From the NCBI RefSeq assembly GCF_013868055.1, contig NZ_JACEOL010000023.1:1-64000 (forward strand): a stretch of 64,000 nucleotides of DNA. The letters are read 5' to 3'. A program made the translations under genes and the position numbers. This DNA is from Thermoactinomyces mirandus. Its GTDB lineage: Bacteria > Bacillota > Bacilli > Thermoactinomycetales > Thermoactinomycetaceae. Below the pieces are notes generated by a model. That model was given only the letters and a program-made list of their open reading frames with translations. It ran no database searches and was not told the origin of the DNA. Shown here piece by piece: positions 58,363 through 64,000 of the stretch (positions are counted from its first letter, which is position 1; every line of letters starts with the position of its first letter).

Positions 58363-58812
58363 GGTAGATTCTCCATTAACATTTCATCTAAATATTAATT
58401 CAGTGATAAAGGACCATTTAACAATTTAACGCGAATATGATTAATTACCTTAACAGCCTCTGAAGTTCTCCCCCTAATGCTCTAATAATTATTTAGCCCG
58501 TCTAGCTCAACTGGAATCGTCTTCCTGTCACAGACTCGCCCTGTTATTTGAGAGCCCTCTCATTCTATAGCCTGAACAATTAGTTGCACCGTTTTTCCAT
58601 AATTTATTGACATTTTCAAGTGGAACAAATATAAAAATTATCGCCATTTTCCCGCATAAAATCAAGTATAATAAAAATGATAAATCCCAGAAAACATCTA
58701 ATGGAAATGCGAGAAACGAGAAGAAAGAGTCAACAGTATAAAACAAGGATTGAATCAGTTGCAATTCCTCTTACTACTTTCTTCTCCGCCACGCAAGGAA
58801 AGGAGAAACTTC
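58363..58812. other. Intergenic region with a tRNA-like stretch
   Basis: No gene. At 58497-58556 GCCCGTCTAGCTCAACTGG resembles a tRNA acceptor-plus-D-arm, followed by CCTGTCAC like an Asp anticodon loop, but no T-arm follows. Treated as a possible relic only. Confidence 0.35.
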
Positions 58813-59427
58813 ATGTTTGGTAAAGTAGCTTCTGATATGTTAGGCCTCAGTGATATTGGATCTGTGATTTCCCCTGCTGACTACGATAAAGTCGATGCCG
58901 ATGATTATATCTTGCATGAAGACGGAGAGAAAATCTATTTCCTCATCAAATCCAAATCCGATGAATACTGCTTTACAAATAAAGCCCTCATTCACCTGGA
59001 TGGAACCAGTGCGACGAGCAAAAAACGTGTTCTCCGCCGCTATGATTACTATTTAAATAAAATTGAAGGCGTAACCCTTGAAACGGCTGGTAACATTGAT
59101 TTGGATGTAGAAATCCACTTCACGATCGGCTCTGTTCACTATTCGATTGATGTACACAAAAAGCATTTGGAACAACTGAAAGACTTATATAAATCTTTAC
59201 TCAAAATGGCAGAAATTACCCACGATAACGAAATCATGATGAACTATGCCAAACAAAGCCTCGAAGTTTCTTCTTCCTTACTGAAGACATATCGCAGCGG
59301 TGAAAATGATGTCATCGATCAATTCCAAACCCTCAACCAATTCGTTTTCGATTGGATGGTCCAGGCAAAAAATAAATATCACATCAAGGATTTTGGCTTC
59401 GTGTTTGAGAAGTTTATCAATAACTGA
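58813..59427 (+). CDS. PH-domain protein of the YvbH type
   Basis: 204 residues from ATG 58813 (AAGGAGAAACTTC upstream). Bacterial PH domain about 1-125 (SDIGSVISPADYDKVDADDY, RRYDYYLNKIEGVTLETAG). A C-terminal helical oligomerisation part follows (LEQLKDLYKSLLKMAEITHD, FDWMVQAKNKYHIKDFGFVF). Same length and architecture as B. subtilis YvbH. Biochemical function unknown; cytosolic. Confidence 0.85.
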   Translation: MFGKVASDMLGLSDIGSVISPADYDKVDADDYILHEDGEKIYFLIKSKSDEYCFTNKALIHLDGTSATSKKRVLRRYDYYLNKIEGVTLETAGNIDLDVEIHFTIGSVHYSIDVHKKHLEQLKDLYKSLLKMAEITHDNEIMMNYAKQSLEVSSSLLKTYRSGENDVIDQFQTLNQFVFDWMVQAKNKYHIKDFGFVFEKFINN

Positions 59428-59548
59428 CTTGTCAACTTGACCGCACAATCATATACTATATTCCTATTCCTTTAGCCCCTTTTCATGCTCACAATGCAAA
59501 ATCCGTTTGGACAAAGGCAATCTGTCTAACAAGCCAGCCCAAAAAATG

Positions 59549-59589
59549 GTCGGACTTGCGGAGAGGGCAATAGCTCTCCCTTGTCCGAC
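59549..59589. repeat. Extended two-part hairpin
   Basis: GTCGGAC ... GTCCGAC outer stem (7 bp) encloses GGAGAG ... CTCTCC (6 bp). No T-run follows on either strand, so it is not a standard terminator. May be a structured RNA or element end. Confidence 0.45.
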
Positions 59590-59639
59590 GCTGATTAATT
59601 AATGCCTGGATGTTTCTCTCTGGAGTGTAAAATCCCTCC

Positions 59640-59760
59640 AGTCACCAGGTGCCTCTCCAACATGTCAACACTTGAGAAACAGCCTTTGTAATCCAACCAG
59701 GCATCGTTGAAAAGATTTTATCCAGCCATCCTGCCCTAACCTAACTCAGCCAATCCTTGG
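59640..59760 (-). pseudogene. Relic of the N6-methylase 3' end
   Basis: Minus strand reads LFNDAWLDYKG and SSVDML, matching FFSDARLDFSGVDML at the end of the methylase fragment at 61.9 kb. CATGTCAACAC is shared exactly. Broken by a stop and an insertion. Confidence 0.5.
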
Positions 59761-59898
59761 TTAGTCTGAATAATTCTAAACAACGCAGTTAATTAACAAT
59801 TTTATTTGCAGCCCGATTTAGTAAAAAATAAGCCAAAATCCTCGCAATGAGGCCATTTTTATAAAACACATTATGATTAATTTAAGCAACTAACATTC

Positions 59899-60460
59899 CT
59901 AATCCCAAACCTCAATAAACTGAAACCCTCTACCAAACCATTAGATTCGACAGCCTTTTTAAATTCATCAGATACGAATACACAGATCGAATTCGGTCAT
60001 CTAAGAAAATACGAAAAATATGTTCGCCTTCAACCTTTTCCTCAATAAATGCATACTTCTCAAATCCTACTCTAAGTCCACTGCTTAATTGTCTGATAAC
60101 CGCATGATTATAATCAATCGCATCAACTGTGTTCAAAACATGGATAGCAAAAAACTCTTTTTCTGGATGAATAAGCGGTAAAGCCTCTGCTTTATCCTTT
60201 AAAAAAGCCTGAGTTATATAAAAGTGCTCTCGCACTAAAAACAGGCCGCCCTCTTCCTTGTCCGGGTTTGTCACAGATGCCGGCTTCTGGGGTTGCGGAA
60301 CAGGATGGACCTGATCAAAATGGTCATTGACTTCGGGAACGTCAAAAGTGCCACCCGCGACTACTTCTCCACTCATTCCCAAGTTCCCTGTGCCAATCAA
60401 TAAAGTAAGGAGAAGCACGACCATCCACCGATGAACTATTTTCTCTCTCAAGTTTTTCAA
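59899..60460 (-). pseudogene. Signal-peptide module fused to an Imm11 domain, frameshifted
   Basis: Signal peptide VVLLLTLLIGTGNLGMSGEV, then GGTFDVPEVNDHFDQVHPVP, then an Imm11 segment (LVREHFYITQAFLKDKAEAL, FFAIHVLNTVDAIDYNHAVI, EGEHIFRIFLDDRIRS). Near 59985 the frame shifts, and again near 59925. Corrected, it ends EGFQFIEVWD at TAG 59901-59899. The Imm11 part lacks its first ~75 residues and aligns well with 57.8-58.4 kb. An immunity domain behind a signal peptide is odd and probably came from recombination. Confidence 0.7.
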
Positions 60461-60494
60461 ACACCTTTCATAAATCAGATTGATTTATATAGTT

Positions 60495-60605
60495 CTATAC
60501 TAAGTCCACAGCCCTTGCAAAGTGTTTATGTTTGGCAATGTCTGCACCAACGATTAAAGTTGATTCATTGATTTGCTCAATTTTACGATTTTGTTTATAC
60601 TCCAT
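60495..60605 (-). mobile_element. IS110-family transposase, N-terminal stub
   Basis: ATG 60605 (GAGGAGGTACCCAAT upstream) gives MEYKQNRKIEQINESTLI then VGADIAKHKHFARAVDLV stop, 36 residues. VGxDIAKxxHxARA is the first DEDD-recombinase motif of IS110 proteins. The rest (RuvC and Tnp domains of ~400 residues) is gone. The upstream part may be the element's non-coding end. Confidence 0.7.
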
Positions 60606-60610
60606 ATTGG

Positions 60611-60671
60611 GTACCTCCTCAGCTATTTAAGGGTCGTACGGGATGACACCTCGTATGTTAACAGGAGGTAC
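60611..60671 (-). promoter_or_regulatory. Hairpin that can hide the IS110 ribosome-binding site
   Basis: 9-bp perfect inverted repeat GTACCTCCT (60611-60619) and AGGAGGTAC (60663-60671). In the minus-strand mRNA the arm AGGAGGTAC at 60619-60611 is the Shine-Dalgarno of the IS110 frame, so pairing would block translation. Confidence 0.5.
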
Positions 60672-60976
60672 TTTTCTTTTTCAAACAGCCCCCTATTTGA
60701 TTACAGAAATAGCTCCTTTTTAGACTTTTCTCTTCATGTTTCCTCTCTTTATGGATATTATCCTGTCACCAACTTTCCTTACCTTTGTTTATAAAAAAAC
60801 AGGTTGAACCTGAACCAGATAACCACTCCAAAAGATTATTCCGTAAAATATTTTTTTATAAAATTGATTATTTAGGTATTTCACAGAATCAACTACAACA
60901 AATTGTGATATAATAAAACAAGGAAATCAAAGAAACCAAGAAAACAAAGAATAAAGTCAAAGGGAGGGGAGTAATA
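60672..60976. other. Intergenic region before the AbrB/RelE pair
   Basis: AT-rich; no gene. TTGTGATATAATAAAA at about 60901-60916 is a likely -10 region for the toxin-antitoxin operon. Confidence 0.45.
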
Positions 60977-61372
60977 ATGACTACTGGAAACGTAGTCCAG
61001 GAGGTTATCCCCATGTCGTTGGAAATCAAGCGAATTAAGGTGTCCGACAAAAGACAAATCACCATCCCGATCAAGTTTTTTAAACAGCTTAATATCCAGG
61101 ATGAAGTGGATGTATTTGTTAAAAATGGAGAGCTAGTGATTCGTCCGGCTGGCCGTACAGACCACGGTTTTGCAACTGAAATTTTGAAAGATTTGGTGTC
61201 TCAAGGATATGAAGGGCAAAGATTGATTGAAGAGTTTGCCAATGTTCAATCCCGGATTCGACCGGCTGTTGAAGAATTGATTTCCGAGGCAGACAGAGCG
61301 GCAAAGAAAGCATTGAAAAAGACGGATCATCAGGATAAAACAGCGGAACTCTTTGCAGACTTGGAGGATTAG
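60977..61372 (+). CDS. AbrB/MazE-type antitoxin
   Basis: 131 residues. A SpoVT/AbrB swapped-hairpin domain (about 15-62: IKRIKVSDKRQITIPIKFFK, LNIQDEVDVFVKNGELVIRP). A C-terminal tail rich in charged residues would bind the toxin. ATG after GGGAGGGG. The toxin start lies 1 bp after the stop, and AbrB-type proteins commonly repress their own operon. Confidence 0.85.
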   Translation: MTTGNVVQEVIPMSLEIKRIKVSDKRQITIPIKFFKQLNIQDEVDVFVKNGELVIRPAGRTDHGFATEILKDLVSQGYEGQRLIEEFANVQSRIRPAVEELISEADRAAKKALKKTDHQDKTAELFADLED

Positions 61373-61373
61373 C

Positions 61374-61688
61374 GTGGGAAAATATATTGTTGTGTATCTG
61401 CCGCCGGCTGAGCACTATCTGAAGAAACTGAAAGAGAAACCACTGAAACGATTATATCATGAAGCTATACTGTCTATATCTGCTAATCCTTACATTTGGG
61501 AAGCAAAAACAGGTGATCTTGCTGGTATCTATGGTTATGATATCAAATATAAAGGGACCAGTTATGAGATTGCTTATCGGATCTACGAGGACGAAAATGG
61601 CAATGTGGTGGTTGTGATTCTGTGTGGGACCCGGGAGAACTTTTATAATGAATTGAAGCGATTTATCAAAACATCAAAATTTGCTTAA
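61374..61688 (+). CDS. RelE/ParE-superfamily toxin
   Basis: 104 residues from GTG 61374 (GGAGG 6 bp upstream, within the antitoxin end). Pattern KYIVVYLPPAEHYLKKLKEK, GDLAGIYGYDIKYKGTSYEI, AYRIYEDENGNVVVVILCGT, ENFYNELKRFI is the RelE fold with its final strand and helix. Probably an mRNA interferase; paired with the AbrB-type antitoxin just before it. Confidence 0.85.
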   Translation: MGKYIVVYLPPAEHYLKKLKEKPLKRLYHEAILSISANPYIWEAKTGDLAGIYGYDIKYKGTSYEIAYRIYEDENGNVVVVILCGTRENFYNELKRFIKTSKFA

Positions 61689-61898
61689 AAAAAGAACTAT
61701 TCACGGCATTGCTTGAGATGATTAATGATAAAGCCCCTGCCCTCTTGTAATCAAGATTCAAAAATAGTCGATTAATTGGAAACATGAAACAAAAAAGATG
61801 GAGCCCCGCCGAGTTCCTTCTTTTTTCTCCTTCCCAATATCCATCTGCCAGACCCATTTCCCATCAACCACTAACATTCTCTAAACGTGTGATTTCCA

Positions 61899-63068
61899 TT
61901 AGGTAATCAACATGTCAACACCTGAAAAATCCAACCGGGCATCGCTGAAAAATTTCATCCTGCAATCCCGCCCAAAGATGCCCATTATCGCTACTTTTAA
62001 AGCTGTTCCTCTTCCTGAAACAAGGACATTCCCTTCTCTCACCTCAAACCGGAGAGCCCGGCACGGGTCCACATAAGCCGGCTTGAGCTGGTCAAAAAGG
62101 ATCTTTCCATCCTGTACATCCACCAGATTAATCAATTCATAGTTTGGTTCTTCTTCACTTTCACGTGGCGGATTTATCCCCCGAAACGGTTTTGGATCGG
62201 ACAGTTTGCCAAGCGCCTTCAGCGGAAGATTGGACTGTTCATAAGCATTTCGTCTGACGATTGCCATCCCGATCGTGGCTTCAATTGTTTCCTCCGGCTC
62301 AATGTATCGTTCAACAGACAGAATATAATCGTTATCTTCAATTTCCCCAACCGATACCAACCGGCTGAAACCAGCTACTTCTTCCGTTTGCCTGCAGGCT
62401 TTTGCAATCTTTTCAATATCCTCTGCACGCAGGCAGTTTCGTCCTCTTTCTTTTTCATAACTGGTGTTAGCAAGGATAAACTGTACTTTTCCTGGTTGGG
62501 TTTTTTTGCGATTCAAGATCAGAATAGCTACTGGAATAGCAGTACTGGTAAACAAGTTGGGCGGCAAGGCAATGACCGCTTCAATTAAATCCTCTTTTAA
62601 CAAGGATTGGCGAACCTTTTTATCCGGGCCTCCACGGAACAGAATTCCAGGCGCTACCACAATCGCCGCTATTCCTTCAGGTTTTAATGAAGCCAGGGCA
62701 TGCAGAACAAAGGAAAGTTCCCCGCTGGTAAGACTGGGAATACCATATCTGTTACGTCCATACGGATCAGTTTCCGGTATTTCCACACGATAACCAAAAG
62801 GAGGATTCATCAGGATATAATCAAACTTCTTCAGTTGGTAATCTTCTACCCATTTGGGATCTTTCATAGTATCGCCGATCTCAATATGGGTATCATACAA
62901 TCCATGAAGAATCATATTTTGTTTGCAAATCGCCCAAGGATCTGGATTACTATCCTGACCATACAGTTCTACTTTATTGGGATATGCATATTTGGCAGCT
63001 TCAATCAGGAAACTGCCGCTACCCACAGCTCCATCGTAAGTTATGCGTACCGACACAATCTTTAGCAA
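61899..63068 (-). pseudogene. N6-adenine DNA methylase (HsdM-like), truncated at the N-terminus
   Basis: 389 residues. SAM motif I is DGAVGSGSFLIEAA (usual DPACGTGxFL). The catalytic motif is LMNPPFGYRVE. The C-terminal part after SDPKPFRGINPP resembles a specificity-type segment (VLVSGRGTALKVAIMG). The helical N-terminal domain of HsdM (~150 residues) is missing, and no restriction or specificity gene is adjacent. Best read as the remains of a type I-like or fused modification gene. Confidence 0.7.
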
Positions 63069-63130
63069 TAAACCTGAGTAATTTTTTTACATTTAAAATA
63101 TAATGTTACTTCTATATAAAGAAAAATCCT

Positions 63131-63583
63131 TTAATATCCCTCGTTTTCTAACAACAGCAATAGTTCTTCAAAAGAATCACATACTGGAAAGATACCTTTT
63201 TCTTTATCCAGAAACGCTTCTTCATGATCCCATAAGACCACTTTGGGCTCGATGTCTCCTTCACGGTAATCGAAACATAGGCAATCACCTGAGGCATCAT
63301 TGACAAATGGATAAATATTTTCAATCAAACGATCTTTTATATTCTTATATGTTTGAATAATATATAAATCGTCTTCAGGATCAAAAGACAGGAAATCATT
63401 TAAGACAACATCGCCTCTATCTTCTACATAAAAAGCATTGGGAAGTACTGTTCCTGAATGACATTTCAAAGTAACTTCGATAAATTTTTCAGGAAAACGA
63501 ATACCAAAATAAGATTCTACTTTTCTTATACTATTAATATCTGTTGGTTTTTGACATCTTCTCCATTCCAATTGATCCCCCAT
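63131..63583 (-). CDS. SMI1/KNR4-family immunity protein
   Basis: 150 residues with the SUKH pattern: ITSIRKVESYFGIRFPEKFI-like start (DINSIRKVESYFGIRFPEKF), FYVEDRGDVVLNDFLSFDPE, IYPFVNDASGDCLCFDYREG, VVLWDHEEAFLDKEKGIFPV, FEELLLLL. ATG after GGGGAG. It lies 27 bp downstream of the WHH-nuclease toxin end and is its probable immunity protein. Confidence 0.88.
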   Translation of the reverse strand: MGDQLEWRRCQKPTDINSIRKVESYFGIRFPEKFIEVTLKCHSGTVLPNAFYVEDRGDVVLNDFLSFDPEDDLYIIQTYKNIKDRLIENIYPFVNDASGDCLCFDYREGDIEPKVVLWDHEEAFLDKEKGIFPVCDSFEELLLLLENEGY

Positions 63584-63609
63584 ATAAACTCCCCTCTACA
63601 AATCGTTAC

Positions 63610-64000
63610 TTAATTTCTTGGACTATTATTTGGAAAAATACCTGGATTTGAATTTGGATACTCATATTCTCCGTTCATTAACTTCCCTTTACTTCTGAAT
63701 ACATCTCCTCCGCCCCATATATGCCTTCCACCAACATGCCCAATTTGTTGATGTAAGCTAGTTGGAACCAATTGCATTCTACCAAACTGTTGATGATGAT
63801 GCCATGTAAAGCCACGAATATTTCGACCAGCTAATAAATCTTTTACATTTTCCTCAGTTAAACCCAATTCTTGACGTAACATTGGATTATTATCTAGTTG
63901 TTTACCTAACCGTCTGTTTAAATAACCAAATTGGGATTTTAATCCTGTTTTATCTTTAGCAAACCAGTAATTACGTGGAAGATGCATATCCGCAATTGCT
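63610..64000 (-). CDS. C-terminal part of a polymorphic toxin with WHH nuclease domain (partial)
   Basis: The frame is open to the right edge, so only the C-terminal ~130 residues are seen. GFTWHHHQQFGRMQLVPTSL and HQQIGHVGGRHIWGGGDVFR carry the WHH/HNH-type metal and catalytic histidines of secreted nuclease toxins. LGLTEENVKDLLAGRNIRGF precedes it. The N-terminal delivery part (LXG, RHS or other) lies outside. The SMI1 gene follows as immunity. Confidence 0.85.
   Translation of the reverse strand, partial: AIADMHLPRNYWFAKDKTGLKSQFGYLNRRLGKQLDNNPMLRQELGLTEENVKDLLAGRNIRGFTWHHHQQFGRMQLVPTSLHQQIGHVGGRHIWGGGDVFRSKGKLMNGEYEYPNSNPGIFPNNSPRN

Larger units (their letters stand above)
59428..59898. 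other. Intergenic region with repeat debris
   Basis: Contains the extended hairpin (59549-59589), a methylase 3'-end relic (59640-59760) and the Imm11 downstream flank also seen near 48915. No intact gene. Confidence 0.5.

Noticed and set aside
58497-58556. tRNA gene
   Set aside because: Acceptor/D-arm-like start and an Asp-like anticodon loop, but stems do not pair properly and no T-arm or CCA follows.

Overview
The window looks like a chromosomal segment from an endospore-forming, low-to-moderate GC member of the Bacillales (Bacillota). The left edge is the 5' end of a 16S rRNA gene. Behind it runs the classic Bacillus order read on the minus strand: large SRP RNA, dnaX, ybaB, recR, a broken CPBP protease gene, bofA, 16S. 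BofA implies sporulation. Neither the sequence nor the gene order let me name a genus.

Layout. (1) 0-6.3 kb: conserved ribosomal/replication block, with a cytosolic PAS histidine kinase between dnaX and the SRP RNA. (2) 6.3-10.7 kb: trehalose operon (PTS EIIC-EIIB, phosphotrehalase TreA, repressor TreR) with two palindromic operators exactly 60 bp apart. (3) 10.7-19.7 kb: lipL, a TSUP exporter, a MarR-controlled drug-efflux operon with two short HlyD-type adaptors, an EmrB-type MFS pump and a flavodoxin, then yitT, a truncated SgrR-like regulator and an anchored glycerophosphodiesterase. (4) 19.7-27.3 kb: beta-glucoside locus (GPH symporter, GH3 glucosidase, divergent ROK repressor) and a TetR/membrane-protein pair with a palindromic operator. 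(5) 27.8-32.9 kb: AT-rich accessory block with a frameshifted secreted amidase, two tandem membrane-anchored paralogs and a full-length prokaryotic Argonaute with an intact DEDD tetrad. (6) 32.8-45 kb: cadCA metal resistance, an IS3 relic, an ADP-ribosylglycohydrolase, a DUF559 nuclease-fold protein, and an acetoin/2-oxoacid dehydrogenase operon (E1a, E1b, E2, frameshifted E3) under a sigma-54 promoter and an AcoR-type activator with a 10-bp inverted-repeat upstream site. (7) 45.4-64 kb: defence/conflict island. It holds a HigB/XRE toxin-antitoxin pair, Fic/Doc and TPR gene fragments, a type III CRISPR effector operon (CARF-HEPN, Cas10, Csm2, Csm3, Csm4, Cas6) without array or adaptation genes, three Imm11-type immunity genes, an IS110 stub, an AbrB/RelE pair, a truncated N6 methylase, and an SMI1 immunity gene next to a WHH-nuclease toxin that runs off the right edge.

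The most interesting items are these. First, the long Argonaute. Second, the stripped type III system: its Cas10 keeps GGDD but has lost the HD motif, and a Cas6-like gene sits where csm5 is expected. Third, a secreted N-terminal module (signal peptide then an FDVPEVN-like motif) recurs in front of unrelated C-terminal parts. Fourth, a pair of tRNA/tmRNA-3'-end-like sequences, each followed by a terminator, lies in inverted orientation on both sides of the CRISPR operon. Several frameshifts fall in short homopolymers (lpd, amidase, others), so some may be assembly errors rather than real pseudogenes.
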